Shown piece by piece: positions 25,015 through 33,361 of a stretch of DNA of 42,290 bases; within the stretch, counting starts at the first letter, position 1, and the number at the start of each line of letters is the position of its first letter. The notes beneath the pieces were generated by a model that saw only the letters and a program-made list of their open reading frames with translations, was not told the origin of the DNA and made no database searches. The stretch is from Syntrophobacteraceae bacterium (GTDB taxonomy: Bacteria > Desulfobacterota > Syntrophobacteria > Syntrophobacterales > Syntrophobacteraceae): assembly GCA_025454175.1 (NCBI GenBank), contig JALOOX010000049.1:1-42290 (forward strand), given 5' to 3'. The translations under genes were made by a program, and so were the position numbers.

Positions 25015-26319
25015 GTGCGTTCCATCGGAGTTGGACTCATCGGTTGGGGGACCGTCGGCTGCGGCGTCATCCGGGTCCTCGAGGAGAATGCGGAAGCCAT
25101 TGGAGCGCGGCTCGGGTTCGGGCTCGAGCTCAGGCGCGTGGCGGACATGGACCTCGAGAGGCCGCGGCCGGTCCAGGTCCCTCGGGAGCTGCTCACATCC
25201 CGCGCCGAGGACATTCTGGACGATCCTTCCATCGACATCGTGGTGGAGCTCATCGGTGGCCTGGGGGCCGCGCGGCAGCTCATCACGGCTGCCCTCCAAA
25301 GAGGGAAGTACGTGGTCACGGCCAACAAGGCGCTGCTGGCTCACCATGGCAACGAGCTTTTCGACGTGGCGCGCGCCCATGGTCGGGCCATCGGGTTCGA
25401 AGCCTCCGTTGCGGGGGGCATCCCCTTCATCAAGGCGCTCCGCGAAGGGCTTGCCGCCAACCGCATCAACCACATCTTTGGAATTCTCAACGGAACGGCC
25501 AACTACATTCTGACGCGGATGACCGAGGCGGATTTGTCGTTCGGTGACGCCCTCAAGGAGGCCCAGGACAAGGGGTATGCCGAGGCGGACCCGACCCTGG
25601 ACATCGAAGGGATCGATACGGCCCACAAGCTGGCCATCACCAGCGCCATCGCTTTCGGGACGCCCATCCAGTTCGACCAGGTATACACCGAGGGGATCTC
25701 ACGGATCGATCCGGTGGACATCCAGTTTGCGGAGGAGTTCGGCTACCAGCTGAAGCTCCTGGCCATTGCCCGGCATTCCGCCAGCGGCCTCGAGATGCGG
25801 GTCCACCCGACGCTGATCCCCTCCAGTCACGTCCTGGCCAGTGTGCGCGGGGCCTACAACGCCGTGCACGTTCAGGGCAACGCCGTGGGCAATATCATGC
25901 TCTACGGCCTCGGGGCCGGGATGATGCCCACGGGAAGCGCCGTGGTGAGCGACCTCATGGACATTGCCAGGGACATCAACGCCGACACGCCCCCCAGGGT
26001 TCCCCACCTGGGCTTCAGAAAGGATCGGCTGGCCTCCATACCCATCAAGCCCATTTCGGACGTCAGCACCTGCTACTATTTTCGTTTTGCTGCCGTGGAC
26101 CGACCGGGCGTGCTTTCCAAGATCTCGGGGATTCTGGGTGCGAACCACATCAGCATTGCCGCGGTGATTCAGAAGGGCCGCCAGACCCGGGGGGCCGTTC
26201 CCATCGTCATGATCACCCACGAGGCCGTGGAGAGCAACGTGAGGAATGCGATGGAGGAGATGAGCCGGCTGGATGTGGTTTTGGCCCCGACCCAGATCAT
26301 ACGCATCGAGGATCAATAG
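25015..26319 (+). CDS. hom: Homoserine dehydrogenase
   Basis: The enzyme reduces aspartate semialdehyde to homoserine with NAD(P)H, the branch point to threonine and methionine. The 434-residue protein has the nucleotide-binding GLIGWGTVGCGV, VVTANKALLAHHG, the catalytic-domain GILNGTANYILTRM and EAQDKGYAEADPTLDIEGIDTAHK, and a C-terminal ACT domain (RFAAVDRPGVLSKISGILG) for feedback control by threonine. The start is a GTG at 25015 behind GGGAGGG. It is followed about 135 bases later by the proposed homoserine kinase, so a joint pathway unit is likely. Confidence 0.96.
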   Translation: MRSIGVGLIGWGTVGCGVIRVLEENAEAIGARLGFGLELRRVADMDLERPRPVQVPRELLTSRAEDILDDPSIDIVVELIGGLGAARQLITAALQRGKYVVTANKALLAHHGNELFDVARAHGRAIGFEASVAGGIPFIKALREGLAANRINHIFGILNGTANYILTRMTEADLSFGDALKEAQDKGYAEADPTLDIEGIDTAHKLAITSAIAFGTPIQFDQVYTEGISRIDPVDIQFAEEFGYQLKLLAIARHSASGLEMRVHPTLIPSSHVLASVRGAYNAVHVQGNAVGNIMLYGLGAGMMPTGSAVVSDLMDIARDINADTPPRVPHLGFRKDRLASIPIKPISDVSTCYYFRFAAVDRPGVLSKISGILGANHISIAAVIQKGRQTRGAVPIVMITHEAVESNVRNAMEEMSRLDVVLAPTQIIRIEDQ

Positions 26320-26454
26320 GTTTTGGACTTCCGCCGGGGCGGGAGCGGAGCCCTTCCTCTCGGGGAGCGGGTGGAATTCACGATGACAGGGAATCACTGA
26401 CAAACAGCACCGAGGGTGGTCTTGGAGCGCGAAGCTCGAAATCCGAATCGCGAG

Positions 26455-27699
26455 ATGTCTTCAGACGGCCATGGCCATCGTGCCAAGTTCGTCATCCTGG
26501 TGGGTGACGGCATGGGGGACTACCCATTGGCCGAGCTGGGGGGCCGGACGCCCCTCGAGGTCGCAACGACTCCCCACATGGATCGACTGGCCCTTTACGG
26601 AGAGATGGGGACCGTTCTGACCATTCCTCCCGGGATGGAGCCGGGAAGCGACGTGGCCAACTTGAGCCTCCTGGGTTATGATCCCGCTTCGTACCACACG
26701 GGGAGGGCGCCCCTCGAGGCCGCCAGCATGGGAATCCGCATGGGGCCGTCGGATGTGGCCTATCGATGCAACCTCGTCACCCTGGAGCAGGGGGACGGCG
26801 GCGTTACCCGCATGGGGGATTATTCGGCCGGACACATTTCGACTCCCGAAGCTCATCAACTGGTCTCCGCTCTCCAGCAGGCGGTGGCCGGCACCCAACT
26901 GAAGCTCTATCCCGGAGTCAGCTACCGGCATCTGCTGCTCTGGCCCGGCGGGCGGGAAGACCTCAAGACCACGCCGCCTCACGACATCACCGGGGAGCCG
27001 GCGGAGCCCCACTACGAGGTCTACCGGAGCGAGCCGCTGCTCCTGGGTTTCATGGAACGGGCGGCAGCCATTCTTGCGGACCACCCGGTCAACAGGGCGC
27101 GCAGGGAGGCCGGTCGACGGGAGGCCAACTCCGTCTGGCTCTGGGGGCAGGGCCGGGCCCCTTCCATGCCCACTCTGGCTGTGAGGGCGGGACTGCACGG
27201 GGCCATGATTTCGGCGGTGGATCTGCTCAAGGGCATGGGGGTCTACGCCGGCCTGGATGCCATTGCGGTGCCCGGGGCCACGGGCTATCTCGATACCAAT
27301 TATGCCGGTAAGGTCCAGGCGGCGTTGAAGGCCCTTGAGGAGGGTGATTTCGTCTATCTGCATATCGAAGCCCCCGATGAGGCCGGCCACGAAGGGAGCC
27401 TCGAGAAGAAGATCCAGGCCATCGAAGCTTTCGACCGTCACGTGGTTGGCCCCATGGTCGAGGGGTTGAAGCGGTTTTCGAAGGTCAATCTGCTCGTCGT
27501 GACGGATCATCTGACTCCGGTGCATGTTCGTACGCACGTCTCGGATCCGGTGCCTTTTCTGCTCGTGGTGGACCTCCATTCCGCGCACGCCGAGCCCGGG
27601 CGAGGGAAGAGCGGTTACAGCGAGAGTAATGCCGCCGAATCCGGCCTTCGCCTGGCTGACGGGGTCTCGCTATTCAACAGGCTCATTGAGCTCCAATGA
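26455..27699 (+). CDS. apgM: ApgM-family protein, proposed homoserine kinase
   Basis: A member of the archaeal-type, cofactor-independent phosphoglycerate mutase family within the alkaline phosphatase superfamily. Metal-site motifs are visible: ILVGDGMGDYP, EPGSDVANLSLLGYDP with the nucleophile Ser, HIEAPDEAGHEG, and VTDHLTPVHVRTHVSDPVPF. The length of 414 residues is normal. One branch of this family is annotated as a proposed homoserine kinase because it sits beside threonine genes in organisms without thrB. Here it directly follows hom, which favours that role over glycolysis. The start is uncertain: the ATG at 26455 is chosen because the first strand follows closely; a GTG at 26416 is in frame. 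Confidence 0.85.
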   Translation: MSSDGHGHRAKFVILVGDGMGDYPLAELGGRTPLEVATTPHMDRLALYGEMGTVLTIPPGMEPGSDVANLSLLGYDPASYHTGRAPLEAASMGIRMGPSDVAYRCNLVTLEQGDGGVTRMGDYSAGHISTPEAHQLVSALQQAVAGTQLKLYPGVSYRHLLLWPGGREDLKTTPPHDITGEPAEPHYEVYRSEPLLLGFMERAAAILADHPVNRARREAGRREANSVWLWGQGRAPSMPTLAVRAGLHGAMISAVDLLKGMGVYAGLDAIAVPGATGYLDTNYAGKVQAALKALEEGDFVYLHIEAPDEAGHEGSLEKKIQAIEAFDRHVVGPMVEGLKRFSKVNLLVVTDHLTPVHVRTHVSDPVPFLLVVDLHSAHAEPGRGKSGYSESNAAESGLRLADGVSLFNRLIELQ

Positions 27700-27715
27700 A
27701 CCGGATGGGTCGAGC

Positions 27716-28114
27716 ATGGTGGTGCAGGCGCAATTCAGGGTTCTGTATGGCGACACCGACGCCATGGGCCAGGCCTATTACGGCAACTACCTGAAATGGT
27801 TCGAAGTGGGGCGTGCCGAATGGTTTCGGAGCTTAGGCACGAGCTACCGGGAGCTGGAGGGTACGGGCGTCTACCTGCCCGTGGTGGAGGCGCACTGCAG
27901 CTACCACAAGCCCGCGTTTTACGACGATGTGCTCACCATCACGACAACTTTCCACTACGCTGGACCGGCCCGCCTGCAGTTCGACTACGAGCTCTCCAGG
28001 AATGGAGACTCGCTGGCGAGCGGCTATACGGTGCATGCCTGTGTCAACAGCGAGAGAAAGGTTCTGCGGCCTCCGGAGCATCTCCGGGCCATTCTGGATT
28101 CGTCGATTTCCTGA
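27716..28114 (+). CDS. YbgC/FadM-type acyl-CoA thioesterase
   Basis: A 132-residue single hotdog-fold thioesterase. The catalytic loop reads YGDTDAMGQAYYGNYLKWFE with the conserved Asp (Asp15), and a long helix begins at RAEWFRSLG. The family hydrolyses short-chain or aromatic acyl-CoAs; the YbgC branch is tied to envelope maintenance in enterics. The ATG at 27716 lies 16 bases after the ApgM-family gene, so they are likely co-transcribed. Ribosome-site strength is poor. The substrate cannot be assigned. Confidence 0.88.
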   Translation: MVVQAQFRVLYGDTDAMGQAYYGNYLKWFEVGRAEWFRSLGTSYRELEGTGVYLPVVEAHCSYHKPAFYDDVLTITTTFHYAGPARLQFDYELSRNGDSLASGYTVHACVNSERKVLRPPEHLRAILDSSIS

Positions 28115-28254
28115 ATTTCTGTCTCGTTGCGAGTGGATTTTGTGCGTGGGCGGCCTGACGCCGGGCGGACCTCGATGGCCGGCAACGGATGATGGCTGGA
28201 ATGCGGGGCCGTGGCGCCTCGGGATACGCCAACACATACCTGGATGTTTGAAAC

Positions 28255-28936
28255 ATGATCATTTATCCCGGGCGGCATGGCCCGACGATGGCAGGAGGAG
28301 GGCGCCCAGTGGCTTCACGTGGTGGATTTGGACGGGGCGTTCTCCAGTTCTCCGAAGAATCGCCGGAGTATTCAGTCGATCATCGAGTCCGTCACGATCC
28401 CGGTGCAAATCGGCGGGGGGATCAGGAGCCTCGAGATTGTCGACGAATACATGGAGCTGGGGTTGAGCCGCGTCATCCTGGGGACCGCGGCCCTGAAGCA
28501 GCCGGAGATGCTCCGGGAGGCCGCCGGGCGGTATCCCGGCAGGGTAGCCCTGGGCGTCGATGCGCGTGGCGGCAAGGTGGCCATCGAGGGATGGAAGGAG
28601 ACCACCCGGCTGGAGGCGGTGTCCCTGGTCAGGCAGTTTGAGAGCCTGCCTCTGGCTGCCGTCATCTACACGGACATCCACCGGGACGGCATGCAGACGG
28701 GAGTGAACGTGGAAGCGACGCGGCAGCTGCTCGCGGAGACTTCTCTGCCGATCATCGCCTCCGGGGGTGTCTCCACCCTGTCCGACATCCAGGCCCTTTT
28801 TCCGCTCATCGAAATGGGGCTCGAGGGGGTGATCACGGGTCGCGCCCTCTACAACGGCACGCTTGAATTGAAGGAGGCCCTCGACTGTGTTCAGGCGCAT
28901 CTGGGGCAAAGCCCCGGTACACTCGGGCGGAAATGA
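28255..28936 (+). pseudogene. hisA: HisA with N-terminal internal deletion and frame change
   Basis: HisA is the histidine-pathway isomerase, a TIM barrel with catalytic Asp residues on strands 1 and 5. From MARRWQEEG (28277) onward the sequence matches HisA over 219 residues: HVVDLDGAF, IQIGGGIRS-type strand, ILGTAA, IYTDIHRDGMQTGVN (second catalytic Asp present), IASGGVSTL and GVITGRALY. Directly upstream, ATG at 28255 encodes MIIYP, the normal HisA beginning, in another frame. About 28 residues between them, including the strand-1 AIDL with the first catalytic Asp and the phosphate-site loop, are gone, and the two parts are out of frame. The gene as written cannot make an active enzyme. 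It may be a real deletion or an assembly error. Confidence 0.8.
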
Positions 28937-28949
28937 CCGCCCGGATCAG

Positions 28950-28979
28950 CCGGCTCCCAGGCTCGAGCCTGGGGGCCGG
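28950..28979. repeat. GCTCGAGC-centred hairpin, second copy
   Basis: CCGGCTCCCAGGCTC (28950-28964) pairs with GAGCCTGGGGGCCGG (28965-28979) with one G-T mismatch. It has the same core (CCCA-n-GCTCGAGC-n-TGGG) as the palindrome at 19866-19897. It lies just after the hisA stop and has no T-run. Confidence 0.6.
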
Positions 28980-29042
28980 TGACCGATTGAGGACTTGCGC
29001 CCGGCGGGACCAGTCGGCGGTTATGAAGGGAAATCGTGACAA

Positions 29043-29489
29043 ATGGAGCTGATGCAGCGCATCGAGGAAGCATTGAAGGAAGCCATCCGCGGCAGGCAGG
29101 AGAGCGGGCGCAACGCGGTTCGCCTTCTCCTCACGGCTCTCAAGGTCAGGGAGAAGGAGCTGAAGAGGCTCCTCGATGAGCCCGAGATTCAACAGGTCAT
29201 CGCCTCCCAGATCAAGCAGCGCCGGGACTCCGCCGAGCAGTACCTGGCCGGGGGCCGGAAGGACCTGGCGGCCCTTGAGGAGGAGGAGATCGAGATCCTC
29301 GTGGGCTTCCTGCCCGAGCAGCTGACGCCCGAGGCCCTGGCCGGGCTCGTCAGTGCGGCCATAGCCGAATCGGGTGCCCGGTCGGTCAAGGACATGGGAA
29401 AAGTGATGAAGCTTCTCATGCCGAAGGTTGCCGGGCGTGCCGATGGCAAGCTGGTCAATGAAATGGTTCGGAGCAAACTCTCATCCTGA
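29043..29489 (+). CDS. GatB/YqeY domain protein
   Basis: A 148-residue helical protein of the YqeY family, which shares a domain with the tail of the GatB amidotransferase subunit. Typical features are AIRGRQESGRNAVRLLLTALK near the start, RRDSAEQYLAGGRKDLA in the middle and the conserved KDMGKVMKLLMPKVAGRADGK near the end. The exact role is unknown; tRNA or aminoacylation-related roles are proposed from domain sharing. It precedes dnaG and rpoD, a common order in which rpsU usually comes first. rpsU is absent here. Confidence 0.92.
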   Translation: MELMQRIEEALKEAIRGRQESGRNAVRLLLTALKVREKELKRLLDEPEIQQVIASQIKQRRDSAEQYLAGGRKDLAALEEEEIEILVGFLPEQLTPEALAGLVSAAIAESGARSVKDMGKVMKLLMPKVAGRADGKLVNEMVRSKLSS

Positions 29490-29519
29490 TCCCGGATGAT
29501 CCAGCCCGAGACATGCGTC

Positions 29520-29548
29520 TTGATTTGGTCATCTCAAACGGGTACATA
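29520..29548 (+). promoter_or_regulatory. Weak promoter candidate before dnaG
   Basis: TTGATT (29520-29525), a 17-base spacer and TACATA (29543-29548). Spacing is ideal but the -10 matches only half of the consensus. It lies in the 124-bp gap between the YqeY gene and dnaG. Confidence 0.3.
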
Positions 29549-29613
29549 TGAAAGGTTTCGCTGCTCACCCCTCCTGTATCGACCGCGTTGACACGAGGAG
29601 TTGACCACTGAAA

Positions 29614-31455
29614 GTGGGTGCATCAGACCTGGCCGTCCTGGTTAAGCAAGCCGCTGATATCGTCGACGTGATCGGTCGCGTGGTAACGCTGCGACGCGCG
29701 GGGCATCGCCACGTCGGGCTTTGCCCCTTTCACCAGGAGAAGACCCCTTCCTTCCACGTGGATCCCGAAACCCAGTTTTTCCACTGTTTCGGGTGCGGCC
29801 AGGGTGGGGACGTGGTCACCTTCGTCATGAAGCACCAGAACCTCTCTTTCGGCGATGCGCTTCGGCATCTGGCGGATCGCTACCATGTGGTGCTCCCGGA
29901 GGCGTCGGCCACGACGGGTGTAGCCGCGGAAGCTTCCAGAAAGGAGCGGGAGGCCCTTTTCAGGGTCGTTGAGGCCGGGGCCGAGTTTTTCTACGGGCAG
30001 CTGCACCACAGCCCGGCGGGTCGAACGGCCAGGGATTACCTCAAGCAGCGCGGCATTGCCGAGCATGTGGTGGAAGCCGAGCGCATGGGGTACGCGCCGG
30101 ACCGGTGGAATGGCCTGTTGCACCACCTTGAGAATGCCGGCTTCGACACGGGGCTGGCCGAAAAGGTCGGTTTGCTCAGCCGGGGTGCCAGGGACAGGGT
30201 CTACGACCGGTTTCGACACCGGCTCATTTTTCCGATTCGCGACGATCAGAATCGAGTGGTGGCTTTTGGTGGGCGGAGCCTGCCCCGTGAGAACGGGGTC
30301 GAGACCCGGCCTACGGGGGCTGCGCGTGGGGAGGAGCCAAAATATCTCAACAGTCCCGAAAACCCTTTGTATCACAAGGGGCGGATGCTCTACCAGCTGT
30401 CGCGCGCCCGCGAGGCGTGCCGCAACCATCGTCAGGTCCTCCTGGTCGAAGGCTACTTGGATCTCCTGGCTTTTCACAACCATGGGTTTTACCGGGTGGT
30501 GGCGACCCTGGGCACCGCGCTCACGCCGCACCAGGCGCGGCTGCTGGCCCGCATGTCGGACGAGGTGGTTCTCGCCTATGACGGGGACGAGGCTGGAGAA
30601 AAAGCCATGCTGAGGGCTCTTCCCCTTTTCATGGAGGAGGAGCTCACCGTCTCCTGCATTCGCTTTCCGGCGGGGATGGATCCCGACGATTACCTGAGGG
30701 CTCACGGAATGGAGGGGCTCGAGAGGCTTGTCTCCGGGCGTGAGGATCTCGGACGCTATGCCATCGACAGGGTCCTGGAGCGATGGGACGGGAGCACCGG
30801 CGGGAAGTCCCGGATCGTCAGTGAATTGAGGCCCATATTGCGAAGCGTGCGCCAGCCGGTGCTGAAGGCCGAATATGTCCGCATGGTGGCCGGGCGGCTT
30901 TCGGTCCCCGAGGGGGCGGTCCAGGAGCAGGTCGGGGGAGGCGAGGGGCGCAGGCCCACGGTCCAGGCGCCTCCCCGGAGGGCCCTCCAGGCTCGCGTGG
31001 AGCAGCCCGGATCCCTGGAAGAGAGCATCGTGCGATTGATGATTCACTATCCCGGCCTCATCGACGAGGTGGAGAGGTCTGGGGCCGTGGAGCATTTCAG
31101 CGACACCAAGGTCAAAACCCTGGCGGAGCTCTTGTTGAAGAGCCCTCATCCTCCTTCGGGAGCCTTCAGCGCCCCGGCGGTGTTTCAGCAGCTGGAGGAT
31201 CCCGATCTGAGAGGCCTTCTGACGCGTTTTATGATGGAATCGGCGGATCTGGCGGATGTGGAGACACACCTGAGCGACTGGCTGGGAGCGTTGTGTCAGT
31301 TGAAGCCCAGGCGGAGCCGCCTTTGTGCTCTGAGCGAGGCCCTCGACCGCGCGCAACGGGATGGAGACATGGTCGAGGTGAAGACACTGCTCGGCCAGAT
31401 ACAGAGTCTGCACTCAGCCAAGAAGAAGGGTCGGCGGTCGACTCCAAACCATTGA
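29614..31455 (+). CDS. dnaG: DNA primase DnaG
   Basis: DnaG makes RNA primers for replication. The 613-residue protein has the N-terminal CHC2 zinc site (LCPFHQEKTPSFHV, FHCFGCGQGGDVVTFVM), the core RNA-polymerase domain with the Toprim motifs LLVEGYLDLLAF and LAYDGDEAGEKAM, and a C-terminal helical region for the DnaB helicase. The length is normal. The GTG at 29614 is 13 bases from the only good ribosome site GAGGAG (29595-29600). An in-frame CTG at 29608 has ideal spacing and may be the true start, adding two residues. rpoD follows 15 bases after the stop, as in the classic macromolecular-synthesis operon. Confidence 0.96.
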   Translation: MGASDLAVLVKQAADIVDVIGRVVTLRRAGHRHVGLCPFHQEKTPSFHVDPETQFFHCFGCGQGGDVVTFVMKHQNLSFGDALRHLADRYHVVLPEASATTGVAAEASRKEREALFRVVEAGAEFFYGQLHHSPAGRTARDYLKQRGIAEHVVEAERMGYAPDRWNGLLHHLENAGFDTGLAEKVGLLSRGARDRVYDRFRHRLIFPIRDDQNRVVAFGGRSLPRENGVETRPTGAARGEEPKYLNSPENPLYHKGRMLYQLSRAREACRNHRQVLLVEGYLDLLAFHNHGFYRVVATLGTALTPHQARLLARMSDEVVLAYDGDEAGEKAMLRALPLFMEEELTVSCIRFPAGMDPDDYLRAHGMEGLERLVSGREDLGRYAIDRVLERWDGSTGGKSRIVSELRPILRSVRQPVLKAEYVRMVAGRLSVPEGAVQEQVGGGEGRRPTVQAPPRRALQARVEQPGSLEESIVRLMIHYPGLIDEVERSGAVEHFSDTKVKTLAELLLKSPHPPSGAFSAPAVFQQLEDPDLRGLLTRFMMESADLADVETHLSDWLGALCQLKPRRSRLCALSEALDRAQRDGDMVEVKTLLGQIQSLHSAKKKGRRSTPNH

Positions 31456-31470
31456 AGGAGAATTCACCTG

Positions 31471-33270
31471 ATGACGGACAAGGATCTGAAGCAGCGGCGT
31501 GACCCTGCTCTGTCAAAGCCCGAAATGGACGACATAAAACGCCTGATCACCGTGGGCAAGGAAAAGGGATACCTGACCTACGACGAAGTGAATGAAGCCC
31601 TTCCGGAGGACCTGGTGTCCCCCGAAAAGCTCGACGACATGATGATGATCTTCGACGAGATGGACATCGAAATCGTGGACTCGGAGCAGCAGGTCCAGGT
31701 GGTCCGCGAGGCCATGGCCGTGGATTCCGAGTCGCTTCTCGAGGAGGAGGAAGAAGAGCTCCAGCTGGAATCCGATGTCTCCAGTCGGGTGACCGATCCG
31801 GTGAAGATGTACCTTCGGGAAATGGGACAGGTATCCCTTCTGACCCGCGAGGGCGAGGTGGAGATCGCCAAGCGCATCGAGGCGGGCGAACGGGAGGTTT
31901 TCAATGCGATCATGGAGTCCTCCATCGGCATCAAGGAGATCATGAGTCTGAGGGAGCGCCTGGAAAGTGACGTGGTCAGGATTCCCGATGTCCTGAGGGA
32001 GGTGGAGGAGGACATCAGTCCCGAGGAGGAAGAGAGCCAGAAGAGTCGAGTCATCCGGATGCTGGAAGAGGTTCAGAACCTCGATGAGGACAACAAGGCC
32101 ATGCAGACCACCCTGCTGTCCCACAGCATCACGCTGGACGAGCAGGTGGCTCTGAAGAGTCGGCTGCAGCAGAACAAGGAGCAGATCGTGAGTCTGCTCA
32201 AGGGAATGCAGCTGGGTCGTCGCCATATCGACAATATCATCAATAAATTGAGGGAATGCCTGCTTAACGTCGAACGATCCGAGAGGGAGCTCCAGGAGAG
32301 CCTTCTCACCTGCGGAAAGCCGTATCAGGAGCTCAAGCCCCTTTACGAAAACGCTCAACGGGGCGACGAGCAGCTCCAGGATTGCGCGAATCTGCTGGGC
32401 CTTTCTCCCGAGCGGTTCCTCGATCTGGCTTGCCGGGCCGTGGCGGCGAGGGAGCGCATCACGGAGCTGGAGATGGAGGCCAAGATGGATTCCAAATCCC
32501 TCCGGCAGATCCTGCGGCGCGTGGAAGACGGCATGATCCGGGCGAAAATCGCCAAGAGCGAGCTCATCGAGGCCAATCTCAGGCTGGTGGTCAGCATTGC
32601 CAAGAAGTACACCAATCGAGGGCTCCAGTTTCTGGATTTGATCCAGGAAGGCAACATTGGCCTCATGAAAGCCGTCGACAAGTTCGAATATCAACGCGGG
32701 TACAAGTTCAGCACCTACGCCACCTGGTGGATACGGCAGGCCATCACCCGGGCCATCGCGGACCAGGCGCGCACCATCCGTATCCCCGTGCATATGATCG
32801 AGACGATCAACAAGCTCATCCGGACCTCGCGCTACCTGGTTCAGGAATTGGGCCGCGAGCCCACCCCGGAGGAGATTGCCGAGAAGATGGAATTCCCGGT
32901 GGAAAAGGTGCGGAAAGTCCTGAAGATCGCCAAGGAGCCCATCAGCCTCGAGACGCCCATCGGCGAGGAAGAGGACAGCCACCTGGGGGATTTCATCGAG
33001 GACAAGCGGGTGGCCTCGCCGGTGGATGCGGTGATCAACCTCAACCTGAGCGAGCAGACGCGGAAGGCGCTGGCGACTCTGACGCCCCGGGAGGAAAAGG
33101 TCCTCCGCATGCGTTTTGGCATCGGAGAAAAGGCGGACCATACCCTCGAGGAAGTGGGGCAGGATTTTGCCGTCACAAGGGAGCGCATCCGCCAGATCGA
33201 AGCCAAGGCGCTCCGAAAGCTTCGGCACCCCAGCCGCCGAAAGGAGCTCAAGAGCTTCATCGAAACCTGA
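31471..33270 (+). CDS. rpoD: Primary sigma factor RpoD (sigma-70)
   Basis: The housekeeping sigma factor. The 599-residue protein has region 1.1 ([24 protein letters not shown]), region 1.2 ([11 protein letters not shown]), a long non-conserved acidic region, region 2 ([34 protein letters not shown] and [21 protein letters not shown]), region 3, and region 4 with [20 protein letters not shown]. The promoters found here with TTGACA elements fit this group. AAGGAG stands before the ATG. A heptad repeat element follows the stop. Confidence 0.98.
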   Translation: MTDKDLKQRRDPALSKPEMDDIKRLITVGKEKGYLTYDEVNEALPEDLVSPEKLDDMMMIFDEMDIEIVDSEQQVQVVREAMAVDSESLLEEEEEELQLESDVSSRVTDPVKMYLREMGQVSLLTREGEVEIAKRIEAGEREVFNAIMESSIGIKEIMSLRERLESDVVRIPDVLREVEEDISPEEEESQKSRVIRMLEEVQNLDEDNKAMQTTLLSHSITLDEQVALKSRLQQNKEQIVSLLKGMQLGRRHIDNIINKLRECLLNVERSERELQESLLTCGKPYQELKPLYENAQRGDEQLQDCANLLGLSPERFLDLACRAVAARERITELEMEAKMDSKSLRQILRRVEDGMIRAKIAKSELIEANLRLVVSIAKKYTNRGLQFLDLIQEGNIGLMKAVDKFEYQRGYKFSTYATWWIRQAITRAIADQARTIRIPVHMIETINKLIRTSRYLVQELGREPTPEEIAEKMEFPVEKVRKVLKIAKEPISLETPIGEEEDSHLGDFIEDKRVASPVDAVINLNLSEQTRKALATLTPREEKVLRMRFGIGEKADHTLEEVGQDFAVTRERIRQIEAKALRKLRHPSRRKELKSFIET

Positions 33271-33274
33271 TTGA

Positions 33275-33350
33275 GCGATGAAAAGGGGCTAACGGGGGTT
33301 GGTTTTCAACCTGAAACCTGAGACTTGAAACCTGAGACTTTTCGCAGCAG
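33275..33350 (-). repeat. Heptad repeat element, copy 8 (inverted)
   Basis: On the minus strand: GTCTCAGGTTTCAAGTCTCAGG heptads are followed by GGTTGAAAACCAACC and CCCCTTTTCATCGCTCAATC, matching the first half of the other elements. It fills most of the gap between rpoD and the next gene. Confidence 0.7.
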
Positions 33351-33361
33351 AGAGCCGGATC

